A stretch of DNA of 23,298 nt from Lachnospiraceae bacterium (GTDB taxonomy: Bacteria > Bacillota > Clostridia > Lachnospirales > Lachnospiraceae): the NCBI GenBank assembly GCA_902363665.1, contig CABJAW010000028.1:1-23298 (forward strand), written 5' to 3'. Within the stretch, counting starts at the first letter, position 1, and each line of letters begins with the position of its first letter. Shown here piece by piece: positions 1-8,208 of the stretch. The notes under the pieces were generated by a model. The model saw nothing but the letters and a program-made list of their open reading frames with translations, had not been told where the DNA came from and did no database searches. The translations under genes and the position numbers were made by a program.

Positions 1-25
1 CCAATGTCACTTAGTTAAGCTTATT
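1..25. repeat. Left terminal inverted repeat of the IS
   Basis: It is the exact reverse complement of 1661-1685. A related end (CAATGTCATTTAGTTAAG) recurs at 23194-23211. Confidence 0.95.
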
Positions 26-93
26 GGTTCACTATGAGGTAAACCTCTAACAAAAATTTATAAATTATAGTTGACACATCAATCAAAATGTGC

Positions 94-172
94 GGCCGCT
101 CTCGTTGCTGATATTTTTTAAGGTAACGAGAGCGGCCCTTGAATTAGAACTATATTTTATTCTAATTCAAGG
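94..172 (+). promoter_or_regulatory. Tandem hairpins in the transposase leader; the second masks the RBS
   Basis: Two perfect 13-bp stems lie back to back. Stem 1 pairs 94-106 with 125-137 (GC-rich, 18-nt loop). Stem 2 pairs 137-149 with 160-172 (10-nt loop). The right arm of stem 2 runs into the Shine-Dalgarno GGAGG at 171-175, eight bases before the ATG at 183. Read-through mRNA entering from outside would fold both stems and hide the ribosome site. IS elements commonly use such structures to avoid activation by host promoters. The stems are seen directly; the regulatory role is inferred. Confidence 0.75.
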
Positions 173-182
173 AGGTTTACCT

Positions 183-1493
183 ATGACATTTCCTGAAATT
201 GTCAAAACTACACTTTGGGACATTATTGATGAGATGTCCCACTCACTTTCTTCTTTTGTAAAAAATCCAGATAAAGATTTTATACGCAAACGCAAACTTG
301 ATTTTAAGAAAATGATGCATCTGATCATTTCCATGGAAAGCGGAAGTCTAAATCATGAACTTCTCAAATTTTTTGAGTATGATTCCTCAATTCCTACGAA
401 CTCTGCTTTTTATCAACAACGTTCCAAACTTTCCGTTTCTGCATTCCGTCACCTTCTCAAGGAATTTAACCTTAAATTCCCCTTAGAAAAATTTCGCGGA
501 AAATACTATCTGATTGCGTGTGATGGGTCTGAATTTAACATTGCCAGAAATCCTGACGATCCAGACACCTTCCACGAGCCTAATGGCAAATCTGTATCCG
601 GTTTTAATATGGTTCATACCATCTCTTTATATGAGGTATGTTCTAAGCGGTATCTTGATTTAGAAGTTCAGCTTGGACGCCTTAAAAATGAGTTTCAGGC
701 TATCTGCAATCTTATGGATCGGTATGCCTATGGAGGTTCCCCGATTTTCATTGCTGACAGAGGATTTTCCAGTTACAACGTTTTTGCCCATGCAATCGAA
801 AATAACGTTGATTTTTTGATTCGTGCCAAGGATTTGAATGTACAGCGTTTTCTTGGAGCCGAGGCTCTTCCTGACAAACTGGATACAACCATAGAACTGA
901 TTCTGACCAGAACACAATCAAAAAAGAAACATAAACATCCCGAAAAAGAATCACAATACCGCTATATTTGTAAAAACATAGCTTTCGACTATCTTAATCC
1001 GGCTGATATTTCCGATGAATATCTGCTTAAACTAAGAATCGTCCGCGTTGAAGTGTCCGATGGTGTTTTTGAAAATATCATCACTACACTTTCCGAAGAA
1101 GACTTTACACCGGACGATATAAAATACTGTTACAATCTCCGCTGGGGCATTGAAACTTCTTTTCGCGACTTAAAGCATACCATTGGAGCCACTAATTTAC
1201 ACTCTAAAAAAACAGAGTATGTTGCATTTGAACTGTGGAGCAGGCTCATTTTGTACAATTTCTGTTCCATAATTATTTTACATGTTCCGGTAAAAAGTAG
1301 AAATCGCAAACATGAGTACCAAGTCAACTTTTCTCTCGCAATGAAAATCTGTTTTGATTTTCTAAGAGGAGTCGCACCACCAAATGTAGAAAGCCTGATA
1401 AGTAAGTATATCCTACCTATCAGGCCTGATAGGAACTATGCCCGCCAGCATAGAGTCCAAAAACCAGCAAGCTTCTCTTATCGTTTTGTATAA
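183..1493 (+). CDS. IS4-family DDE transposase
   Basis: This 436-residue transposase would cut and paste the surrounding element. The RNase-H-fold triad is visible: D114 (ACDGSEF), D192 (ADRGFSS) and E324. E324 lies in a perfect IS4 signature, Y317-x2-R320-x3-E324-x6-K331. The N-terminal 100 residues are the helical DNA-binding part, and a long insertion between D192 and E324 is typical of IS4 enzymes. The ATG at 183 follows GGAGG (171-175). An in-frame GTG at 90 would add 31 residues encoded by the two leader hairpins and has no ribosome site, so it was not used. No frameshift or internal stop is present, so the copy looks intact and potentially active. Confidence 0.93.
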   Translation: MTFPEIVKTTLWDIIDEMSHSLSSFVKNPDKDFIRKRKLDFKKMMHLIISMESGSLNHELLKFFEYDSSIPTNSAFYQQRSKLSVSAFRHLLKEFNLKFPLEKFRGKYYLIACDGSEFNIARNPDDPDTFHEPNGKSVSGFNMVHTISLYEVCSKRYLDLEVQLGRLKNEFQAICNLMDRYAYGGSPIFIADRGFSSYNVFAHAIENNVDFLIRAKDLNVQRFLGAEALPDKLDTTIELILTRTQSKKKHKHPEKESQYRYICKNIAFDYLNPADISDEYLLKLRIVRVEVSDGVFENIITTLSEEDFTPDDIKYCYNLRWGIETSFRDLKHTIGATNLHSKKTEYVAFELWSRLILYNFCSIIILHVPVKSRNRKHEYQVNFSLAMKICFDFLRGVAPPNVESLISKYILPIRPDRNYARQHRVQKPASFSYRFV

Positions 1494-1531
1494 CCTGGAG
1501 TAGCTGCCAAATCTAGTATACACTATTTTAG

Positions 1532-1551
1532 AGACAGACGAAAGTCTGTCT
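1532..1551 (+). other. Hairpin downstream of the transposase gene
   Basis: A perfect 8-bp stem (AGACAGAC/GTCTGTCT) closes a GAAA tetraloop 38 bases after the transposase stop. No U-tract follows, so it is more likely an mRNA-stabilising or weak stop structure than a standard terminator. Confidence 0.5.
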
Positions 1552-1660
1552 TAAAGTCATGCCTGATATTTATATGATCTTTTTTAAACGAAGACTGTTT
1601 TATTCTTTTTTGTTTACCACATCCTTTTCACGATAAAAGCACACAAATCCATTAATTTGT

Positions 1661-1685
1661 AATAAGCTTAACTAAGTGACATTGG
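1661..1685. repeat. Right terminal inverted repeat of the IS
   Basis: It is the exact reverse complement of bases 1-25 and marks the right boundary of the element. Confidence 0.95.
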
Positions 1686-1774
1686 CTCTGAACAGTTACA
1701 TTCTTTTTATAAATTGTTACCAAGGATTGCAGCAGGATTATGAATGAATGCCGTATTTGGTAACAGAGGTATCC

Positions 1775-2611
1775 TCACGACTTCACCGCACCGGCTGTCA
1801 TACCTGCTACGATATACTTCTGTGCGCAGAAATAGATGATAACTGCCGGAAGCATTGCGATCAGCGATGCTGCGAATGCAACATTGACATTTGCGGAATA
1901 TTCGCCGAAGAAGTAGAACTGCATCAGCGGAAGTGTACGACGGTCAAGCTTCTGGCAGATGATCATGGAGATGATGAAATCATTCCAGGATGCCAGAAAG
2001 GCAAGGACAATTGATGTCATCGTGATCGGCTTGAGCAGCGGGAACACGACATAGAAGAAGGTCTGATAGCGGTTGCAGCCGTCAATCGAGGCGGCCTCCT
2101 CCAGAGAGATCGGTACATTTTTGATGAAACCGGTGTAGAGGAAGACGTAGTATCCGACGTTGACGCCGGCCTGCGCGAGGCACAGACCCCACAGGGTATT
2201 CAGTGCGCCGATCGAACTCAGTTCCTTATAGAGCGGAAACATGACCGTCTGGAACGGGATCAGGATGACGAGCTGAAAAATGTAGTAAACGGTGTTGTAA
2301 AATTTGTTATTCTTTCTTGCGATGATGTAGGCTCCGGAAGAACAGAACAGGATGATGATGACCACCATGCAGATGGCAACGATCGCACTGTTTTTGACGG
2401 AATCAAAGAAGTTCCGGACATTTAACGCATCAATAAAGTTTCCAAGGTAAAGATGAGTTGGAAAAGCCAGCTTGGTCTGTGCGAGATCCACTTTCGATTT
2501 GAAGGCGTAGCAGACGGCAACGTAAAATGGTGCCAGACAGATCAGACCCAGGAACGACAATGCCAGAACCCGGACCGCGTTTAAAATTCGAGCTTTCGGT
2601 GTTTTTATCAT
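1775..2611 (-). CDS. CUT1 sugar ABC transporter permease (MalG type)
   Basis: This 278-residue polytopic membrane protein is the second transmembrane half of a binding-protein-dependent sugar importer. The first span is near residues 13-35 and about six spans are visible. The cytoplasmic EAA loop that docks the ATPase reads LEEAASIDGCNRYQTF followed by a Pro-rich turn near two thirds of the length, as in MalG/LacG relatives. The ATG overlaps the stop of the upstream permease gene (ATGA), so translation is coupled; GAGGGAA supplies the ribosome site. It is the last gene of the minus-strand block. Substrate is unknown. The neighbouring hydrolase and YesM/YesN pair make a plant-polysaccharide oligosaccharide likely. 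Confidence 0.93.
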   Translation of the reverse strand: MIKTPKARILNAVRVLALSFLGLICLAPFYVAVCYAFKSKVDLAQTKLAFPTHLYLGNFIDALNVRNFFDSVKNSAIVAICMVVIIILFCSSGAYIIARKNNKFYNTVYYIFQLVILIPFQTVMFPLYKELSSIGALNTLWGLCLAQAGVNVGYYVFLYTGFIKNVPISLEEAASIDGCNRYQTFFYVVFPLLKPITMTSIVLAFLASWNDFIISMIICQKLDRRTLPLMQFYFFGEYSANVNVAFAASLIAMLPAVIIYFCAQKYIVAGMTAGAVKS

Positions 2612-3465
2612 TGTTCAAATTCCCTCTTTCTTAATGTTCTTGTCACAACGTTGGACAGGATGATACATACGATCAGATAAAGCACGGCAACGGTCTGTCC
2701 GTAGCCGACCTTATTGTACGGGAACAGGTAGCTGTAAATGTAGTAGGCCATTGTCTCGGTGGAATGCTGCGGTCCGCCGGAGGTGGCTACGAAGGAGTAG
2801 TCATACATACGCAGTCCGGCTGCCAGCCACAGAGGGATACAATAGGTAAATGCCGGTGCGAGGAACGGCACGGTGACATTGCGGAAGCGCTGCCAGAAAT
2901 TCGCACCGTCGATGATTGCGGCTTCGTTGATTTCAGTCGGAATATTTTTCAGTCCGGCCAGGTAGATCATCATGGCAAGTCCGCTTTCACGCCAGATACT
3001 CATGATGCACAGGCCGAGCATAGAGGTCTTTTTATCGATCAGCGGGCTCTTCCAGCCAAGCAGGGAGAAGAAATCGCTGTACACGTACATCCACATCTGT
3101 GATACAAGCACAAGGCTGACAACGAGCGGGATGAAAATGATACTTTTGATGATATTAACGCCTTTGAATTCCTTGTTTACGGCCATCGCCACAGCAAGGC
3201 CGATGACGTTGATTGCAACGACGGTGACAAGGGTAAATAAAATGGTATTACAGATCGGCTGAATCAGATCCTTGTCATGAATTACAGTGATATAGTTTTT
3301 CAGTCCGACGTAATTCAGCTTCGGCATCAGACCGTCCCAGTTCGTAAATGTATACTGGACTCCTCTTACGAGGGGAACCAGGATAATAAACAGAAACAGG
3401 ATCAGCGAAGGCGCCAGAAAACTGAAATCCATCAATTCTTTTTTCCAGTTTATCTTTTTTTTCAT
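2608..3465 (-). CDS. CUT1 sugar ABC transporter permease (MalF/UgpA type)
   Basis: This 285-residue permease is the first transmembrane subunit of the importer. It has six predicted spans, beginning with FSFLAPSLILFLFIILVPL near residues 14-32. The EAA motif is INEAAIIDGANFWQRF, followed by VTVPFLAP. The start ATG at 3465 follows AAAGGA at a suitable distance. It shares a 4-bp ATGA overlap with the next permease gene, and a stem-loop separates it from the binding-protein gene upstream. No ATP-binding subunit is encoded nearby. Such importers in Bacillota usually share a multitask MsmK/MsiK-type ATPase. Confidence 0.93.
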   Translation of the reverse strand: MKKKINWKKELMDFSFLAPSLILFLFIILVPLVRGVQYTFTNWDGLMPKLNYVGLKNYITVIHDKDLIQPICNTILFTLVTVVAINVIGLAVAMAVNKEFKGVNIIKSIIFIPLVVSLVLVSQMWMYVYSDFFSLLGWKSPLIDKKTSMLGLCIMSIWRESGLAMMIYLAGLKNIPTEINEAAIIDGANFWQRFRNVTVPFLAPAFTYCIPLWLAAGLRMYDYSFVATSGGPQHSTETMAYYIYSYLFPYNKVGYGQTVAVLYLIVCIILSNVVTRTLRKREFEQ

Positions 3466-3504
3466 AGGGAGTCCTTTCCAGAGAAGAGTGTGGGTAATGA
3501 GAAA

Positions 3505-3526
3505 GGGACATCCAGCCGGATGCCCC
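3505..3526 (-). promoter_or_regulatory. Intercistronic stem-loop between binding-protein and permease genes
   Basis: On the minus-strand RNA a 9-bp stem (one G-U pair) closes a GGCU tetraloop 18 bases after the binding-protein stop, followed by only UUUCUC. Such hairpins commonly make the binding protein more abundant than the permeases by partial termination or by protecting the upstream mRNA 3' end. The stem is seen; the role is inferred. Confidence 0.6.
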
Positions 3527-3543
3527 CTGTTAGTTGAAACATG

Positions 3544-4809
3544 TTATTTGCTGGCTGCTGCGTATTCGTTATCGAGGGTTTCAACAAACTCATCGACGGT
3601 CATTGTGTCAGAAATTGCGTAGTCCTGCAGGCAGTTGTAATAAGCTGTGCTGTACTGTCCGCTCGGAGCACCATGCTGTGTCCACATGGATACCTTGCAT
3701 CCACCATTGATCAGGTCTGCGATATCAGCAGCACCCTGCGGAAGCTGAGTTGCCTCAACGCCATCCAGTGCACTTAACTGTCCAACAGTTCCGATCCAGT
3801 TTGCATTGACGTCTTTTCTCGTCATGTACTCAAAGAAAGCGTCTGCGATGTCAGCATTCGGAGAGTCATTCAGGATCATCCAGCAGTCATCTGTATTCAG
3901 CGGAACTGCGTTGTCCTCTGCCTTTTCCTCTGACGGATAAATAAAGCCGCCGCAGTTGAGATCCGGATTGTAGTTCATGATTGCGCCAAGTCCCCAGGTA
4001 CCGATGATGATCATTCCGGATTCACCGTTTGCAAAGAGCTGCTCTGCACGGTCGGTCGTGATCGTTCTGCAGTCCTCATTCTGGTATCCGATGATCTCAC
4101 GGAACTGTGTCAGTGCCTGTGCAAAGGTCGGATACTCGCCCCAGCTCTTGCCCTGGTTCTGCGTCTCGTCTACGTAGTTCTCGCAGCTAAGATACGGAGT
4201 GCCGTAGAACATGGTGTAGAAGTTTGCTCCGATAGAGATCTGATCCTGATAGCCTGCTGCACATGCTGCATAGCCGGCATCCTTTAACGCCTTGCAGGTA
4301 TCAATGAATTCTGTGTAGGTAGTCGGAACAGTAAGTCCGAGGTCATTGAAGATGTCCTTGTTGTAGAATACTACGTTTGCCATCTGGTCAAGCGGAACAG
4401 CGTAAACCTTGTCGTCCAGCTTCTGCAGGGACAGAGAACCTTCGGATACGCGGCTGATGTAATCCTTGTCGCTTAAGTCCATGATATAGCCTGCGTTTAC
4501 GAGCTCCGGATAAGTGCCCGGGCCGCCGAACATGATGTCCGGTGCATCGCCGGATGAAAGGCGAAGCTTGATGACGTCAAGATAATTGTCATAGCTGACT
4601 GCCTCAGCGTTTACCGTTACGTTCGGATTTTCTGCCTCAAAGCCTGCAATCAGATCATCCAGTGCCTGAAGCTTTGCATCCTCGGTGAGGTAATGCAGGA
4701 GTGTCAGTTCTCCGGAAAGATCAGATGTGCTTTCAGCAGCTGCCGGTACAGCCATCATGCTTGCTGCCAGTGCTCCGCAGAGCAGTAAACTTGTAAGTTT
4801 TCGTTTCAT
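3544..4809 (-). CDS. Extracellular solute-binding protein, CUT1 sugar importer
   Basis: This 421-residue secreted protein should capture the oligosaccharide for the two permeases encoded downstream. It has a positively charged start (MKRK), a hydrophobic core and an AAA-ES cleavage-like site near residues 25-27. The rest reads as a family 1 extracellular binding protein, with motifs such as VVFYNKDIFNDLGLTVPTTY, MFGGPGTY and MIIIGTWGLG. The start at 4809 was chosen because it begins the signal peptide and follows AGAAGGGGG; a longer reading from 4869 adds 20 non-signal residues. The only Cys in the signal (residue 11) does not form a normal lipobox, which is odd for a Gram-positive binding protein. 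It lies 134 nt after the response-regulator gene. Confidence 0.93.
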   Translation of the reverse strand: MKRKLTSLLLCGALAASMMAVPAAAESTSDLSGELTLLHYLTEDAKLQALDDLIAGFEAENPNVTVNAEAVSYDNYLDVIKLRLSSGDAPDIMFGGPGTYPELVNAGYIMDLSDKDYISRVSEGSLSLQKLDDKVYAVPLDQMANVVFYNKDIFNDLGLTVPTTYTEFIDTCKALKDAGYAACAAGYQDQISIGANFYTMFYGTPYLSCENYVDETQNQGKSWGEYPTFAQALTQFREIIGYQNEDCRTITTDRAEQLFANGESGMIIIGTWGLGAIMNYNPDLNCGGFIYPSEEKAEDNAVPLNTDDCWMILNDSPNADIADAFFEYMTRKDVNANWIGTVGQLSALDGVEATQLPQGAADIADLINGGCKVSMWTQHGAPSGQYSTAYYNCLQDYAISDTMTVDEFVETLDNEYAAASK

Positions 4810-4819
4810 AATAATGAAT

Positions 4820-4883
4820 CCCCCTTCTCTTAAAAGATGTCTGATTAAGATACTGTTATCATACATCAATTAACAGAAGGGGG
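4820..4883 (-). promoter_or_regulatory. Inverted repeat masking the binding-protein gene ribosome site
   Basis: CCCCCTTCT (plus strand 4820-4828) is perfectly complementary to AGAAGGGGG (4875-4883), and adjoining GAAT/ATTC extends the pairing after a 2-nt bulge. In the minus-strand RNA the 3' arm is the Shine-Dalgarno of the gene starting at 4809, so the hairpin (about 46-nt loop) would close it. A transcript starting inside the loop would lack the 5' arm; a weak TATGAT at 4858-4863 (minus) could be such a start. Confidence 0.5.
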
Positions 4884-4943
4884 AAATTCACTTTTTTACC
4901 ACTTTGTTTACTGTTGGTATTTAATATTCTGCTTTTTTATGAA

Positions 4944-6497
4944 TTATTTTACTTTTTGGCGGTTTTTCTGATATTCCGTCGGAGTCACACCTGCGAGCTT
5001 TCGAAATACCTGATAAAAATATGCATAATTGCTGAACCCGACGAGCTCAGCGACCTCATAGACCTTGTAGGTGCCTGTGGCGATCAGATGCTCTGCCCTC
5101 TGGATCCGGATTTTATTTAAAATATTGACGAAGGTTTCTCCTGTTTCATTTTTGAGCAATCGGCACAGGTGACTCTCGGAAATGCCGGCATCTGCCGCTG
5201 CGTCGCCAAGGGAGATCGGCTTCATGTAGTTCATATTTAAAAAATCGAGCACCCGCTTTGTCTGAGCAGAAAGAGGCGGGGAATCCGGCCGGGAGCGCGA
5301 AATACAGCTTTGCGCGTACTTGTGCAGCCACTGAATCATATCATGCAGACTGGAAATCTGCTGAATTTCTTCCTGAATGATATTCATTGTTTTGAGCGGC
5401 CGTTCACCGGAGCGGCAGTCAAGCGTATTTGAAATGGAAAAGGCAATCTGGAGAAACAGGGTCCGGACGTAATCCACGTCATAGCGGTTGTCCTGTTCCA
5501 GAAGCGTTGTAAATTCATCGAGGCATTTCAGGATGTCCTCTGCCTCCCGCTGGCTTAACAGCTGGAAAAGCTCCTGCATTTTTTTGGTGAGGACATATTC
5601 ATTGCGTACACTTTTGCTCATAACGCTCTGATAGTGAATGACACTTTTGTTTTCCAGAAAAAAACGGCTCTCCGCTGCGAAAGCGGCTTCCTCATGCATT
5701 TTTTCCAGACTGCTGAGTTCCTGCGCATAATTGCTGATTCCGATAAAGATATCAAGTCGGCGCATTTTTGCCTTCTGGACGATCGCGTTGGCAAGATAAA
5801 TGGCTTCAAGGTCATAATCCCTTGTAAGGCGCAGTGACTGAAAGCCGAGCAGTACGAGGCGGGCATCCTTTTTCTCTGCATTGAGATAGAAAACATGCTC
5901 TATGTCAAGCAGGTCCTGAATATCAGAGCGAAGTGCGGCAAAGGCTTCTCCGGCACCTTCTGACTTCTGGATCAGAAGCAGTGAGTAGCCGTAAGCATGC
6001 CACTGTTCCGAAAGATAGCGGTCCAGTGTCTGCGCAGTATCAGTACAGCCGCTGATGCTTTCCATAAGAAGCTTTTCACACCAGTCACGTTTCCAGCTTT
6101 CAGCCTCCTTTGGAGACTGATCAAGCTCCTGCGCCGCTTTTCCAAGGATCAGTTTCAGCTCGTCGGTATCAAGCGGCTTGAGCAGATAATCAAAGACGCC
6201 AAGACGCAGTCCTGTTTTTGCATATGTAAATTTGTCATAGGCAGAGAGCAGGATAATCAGCGGAGGATGCTTCAGTTTCTGAACAAGCCCGGCTACTTCA
6301 AGGCCGTTCAGGCCAGGCATATGAATATCGAGAATGACAATATCAGGATGGAGATCCTGGATTTTCTGCCATGCTTCGTTTCCGTTTTCTGCGAATCCGA
6401 TCAGCTCAAAGCCCCACTCGTTCCAGGGAATTGTATTCTGCATGGATTGCAGCGTGAGCTGATTGTCATCTGCGATCAGTATCTTTTTTCTTGTCAT
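4944..6497 (-). CDS. Response regulator, REC plus AraC-type HTH (YesN type)
   Basis: This 517-residue cytoplasmic transcription factor is the partner of the adjoining sensor kinase. The receiver domain (about 1-120) has the acidic pair D10-D11, phospho-acceptor D57 in VILDIHMPG, S85 and K107 in YLLKPLD. A long linker follows, and residues of about 415-515 form two AraC-type helix-turn-helix units ending in GVTPTEYQ. Length and layout are those of YesN-like regulators. The ATG at 6497 follows GAGGAT and overlaps the kinase 3' end by 32 nt. It probably activates the binding-protein and permease genes immediately downstream. Confidence 0.95.
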   Translation of the reverse strand: MTRKKILIADDNQLTLQSMQNTIPWNEWGFELIGFAENGNEAWQKIQDLHPDIVILDIHMPGLNGLEVAGLVQKLKHPPLIILLSAYDKFTYAKTGLRLGVFDYLLKPLDTDELKLILGKAAQELDQSPKEAESWKRDWCEKLLMESISGCTDTAQTLDRYLSEQWHAYGYSLLLIQKSEGAGEAFAALRSDIQDLLDIEHVFYLNAEKKDARLVLLGFQSLRLTRDYDLEAIYLANAIVQKAKMRRLDIFIGISNYAQELSSLEKMHEEAAFAAESRFFLENKSVIHYQSVMSKSVRNEYVLTKKMQELFQLLSQREAEDILKCLDEFTTLLEQDNRYDVDYVRTLFLQIAFSISNTLDCRSGERPLKTMNIIQEEIQQISSLHDMIQWLHKYAQSCISRSRPDSPPLSAQTKRVLDFLNMNYMKPISLGDAAADAGISESHLCRLLKNETGETFVNILNKIRIQRAEHLIATGTYKVYEVAELVGFSNYAYFYQVFRKLAGVTPTEYQKNRQKVK

Positions 6498-8208
6498 AGG
6501 GTAAATAGATCCTCACAGTCATACCGCTGCCCGGTTCACTTTCCATTGTCATGCCGTAATCCGTTCCGTAAAGGATGTGAATACGCTTGAGCACGCTCTG
6601 GATACCGATATGAGCACGGCGTTCTTTTGGGTTTTCAATTTCTTCTTCTGATGCTAAAAGGGCATCCAGCATTGCCTGATCAGCGCCTTTTCCATTATCG
6701 CTGACGGTCAGAACAAGCTGTTTGTCCCGAACATCTGCAGTAATGATTACAACAGCGTCCTGCAGCATTTCATCGAGTCCATGAAGAATGGCATTTTCCA
6801 CGATCGGCTGCAGAATGAGCCGTGGCACCGGAGCATTCTGCAGGGAGTCATCGACATCGATGTCCCAGGTGAGTCGGTCACCGGTGATGATGCGCTGCAT
6901 TTCCAGATAGCAGGAAACGTACTCAATCTCACCGGAAAGGGGGATTTCCTGTACGCCGCTGCTCAAAGAGCCGCGCAGCAGCTGACTGAGCAGCCGGATG
7001 GCATTTACAATCTCTTCCTGTTCCCGCAGCCTTGCCATGGCACTGATGGATTCCAGAGAATTGTAGAGAAAATGAGGGTTCATCTGGGCAAGCAGCGCAC
7101 TGTATTCCGCTTTGTCAAGCAGCGTGTTGGTCAGAATCATCTGTTTAGCATTCTCCTGCAGCTGATGATGCATGGTTTCAAACTGTTCACAGAGATACGT
7201 TGTCTCATCATGAGAGTGCGGTTCGATCTTCTGAGGTATTTCCTGATTGTGGATGCGTTTGAAATTTTCTGTAAGAGCGGTAATGTTCCACAGGAAGCCT
7301 TTTGTGATCCGGTAGACGATAAAAATGGCCACAACGCCGAGCAGTACCTCTGCCAGGACAAGCATATGCATCAGGGCATCCAGATCGCGAAATGCAACGG
7401 CGCGGGAAATATAGCTGACCATAGACCAGTCTCCGCGGTTTCGCCGGATCGAGGTGGAGACAGACAGATAATTTTTCTGATCTTCGAGCTGAGAGTGCGT
7501 AGCGGATTTTGAACTGCAGAAGAGAAAGTTCTGCTGCTCATCGTACAGTGCGATGTCAAAATTGTATTCACCGAGCAGCTCCTTGAAGTCGGCGTTGCTG
7601 ATCGTAATACAGACGATGCCGTAGTAGTCAAGCGAAACCGGATCGATGTATGATTTGATCATATAGAGCTCATCCGGTGAATTCTCACAGCCGCGCCAGA
7701 TCGTGCAGCCTCTGGTCGGAAACAGCGCTTCCTGTGTTTCCAGAATACGATGGTAGATTTCTTTTTTTTCAAAATCGGCAAAGGTGGACCCGTTTTTAAG
7801 ATAGTTGCAGAAAAAAGTGCTGTCATTTCGGTCCAGAATAAAAATATTGGTGCATTCCAGGCCGCGAAGATGCATCAGGGTGCCGAGTGTGTGCATTTTT
7901 CGTTCCATATTGGGCGCAGACAGCTCCCAGTCATCCGTGAGATAACCAAACAGTTTACTGCGCTGGATCTCGTACATCAAATCTTCCTCAAGGTTTCCAA
8001 GCAGGTTGTGGATGTTGTCTGAGAGAATCGCACCGGAATCCGTCATGGATGCAATTTCCTTCTGCTCAATATCGCTTTGGTAGATCTGATAAACCGCAAC
8101 ATTGATAAATGCCATTACGATTAGCAGCAGAAGGATAAAGCAGATGCTCAGCTTGCCGCGGATCCCGATGAAAAAACGTTCTTTTTTCTTTTTTTGCAAT
8201 TGAATCAT
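6466..8208 (-). CDS. Sensor histidine kinase (YesM type)
   Basis: This 580-residue membrane kinase senses an extracellular signal and phosphorylates the response regulator encoded next. A first span (about 20-43) and second span (about 280-300) enclose a roughly 235-residue extracellular sensor, followed by a HAMP-like linker. The His_kinase domain has the phospho-acceptor H379 in QMNPHFLYNSLESI. The ATPase domain has an N box at QPIVENAILHG (467-477) and a G box at SDNGKGAD. These are LytS/YesM-class hallmarks. The start ATG overlaps the esterase stop (ATGA), and no separate ribosome site is obvious, so translation is likely coupled. The ligand is probably an oligosaccharide, but the sequence does not show this. 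Confidence 0.95.
   Translation of the reverse strand: MIQLQKKKKERFFIGIRGKLSICFILLLLIVMAFINVAVYQIYQSDIEQKEIASMTDSGAILSDNIHNLLGNLEEDLMYEIQRSKLFGYLTDDWELSAPNMERKMHTLGTLMHLRGLECTNIFILDRNDSTFFCNYLKNGSTFADFEKKEIYHRILETQEALFPTRGCTIWRGCENSPDELYMIKSYIDPVSLDYYGIVCITISNADFKELLGEYNFDIALYDEQQNFLFCSSKSATHSQLEDQKNYLSVSTSIRRNRGDWSMVSYISRAVAFRDLDALMHMLVLAEVLLGVVAIFIVYRITKGFLWNITALTENFKRIHNQEIPQKIEPHSHDETTYLCEQFETMHHQLQENAKQMILTNTLLDKAEYSALLAQMNPHFLYNSLESISAMARLREQEEIVNAIRLLSQLLRGSLSSGVQEIPLSGEIEYVSCYLEMQRIITGDRLTWDIDVDDSLQNAPVPRLILQPIVENAILHGLDEMLQDAVVIITADVRDKQLVLTVSDNGKGADQAMLDALLASEEEIENPKERRAHIGIQSVLKRIHILYGTDYGMTMESEPGSGMTVRIYLPYDKKKDTDRR

Larger units (their letters stand above)
1..1685 (+). mobile_element. 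Complete IS4-family insertion sequence
   Basis: The element is bounded by perfect 25-bp inverted repeats (1-25 and 1661-1685; outer part CAATGTCACTTAGTTAAG) and holds one transposase gene. It is visibly more AT-rich than the rest of the window. Bases 1494-1660 carry a GAAA-loop hairpin and otherwise nothing recognisable. The left repeat begins at the first base of the window, so the target duplication cannot be checked. The right end lies 89 bp beyond the stop of the neighbouring permease gene, convergent with it, and bases 1686-1774 hold only a weak 8-bp inverted repeat (1716-1723/1757-1764). Confidence 0.93.

Noticed and set aside
90..182. GTG start extending the transposase by 31 residues
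   Set aside because: The extra residues are encoded by two hairpin stems, no ribosome site precedes the GTG, and the ATG at 183 has GGAGG.
1716..1764. Inverted repeat GTTACCAA/TTGGTAAC after the permease gene as a terminator
   Set aside because: The loop is 33 nt and no U-tract follows on the minus strand, so it was not listed as a terminator.
3076..3087. GTACACGTAC-like sequence inside the first permease gene as a third operator
   Set aside because: It matches only 10 of 12 bases, lies within coding sequence far from any promoter, and can be explained by codons.
5997..6590. Plus-strand open frame of about 197 codons opposite the response regulator and kinase
   Set aside because: The minus-strand REC and kinase domains are certain; the opposite frame shows no recognisable motif.
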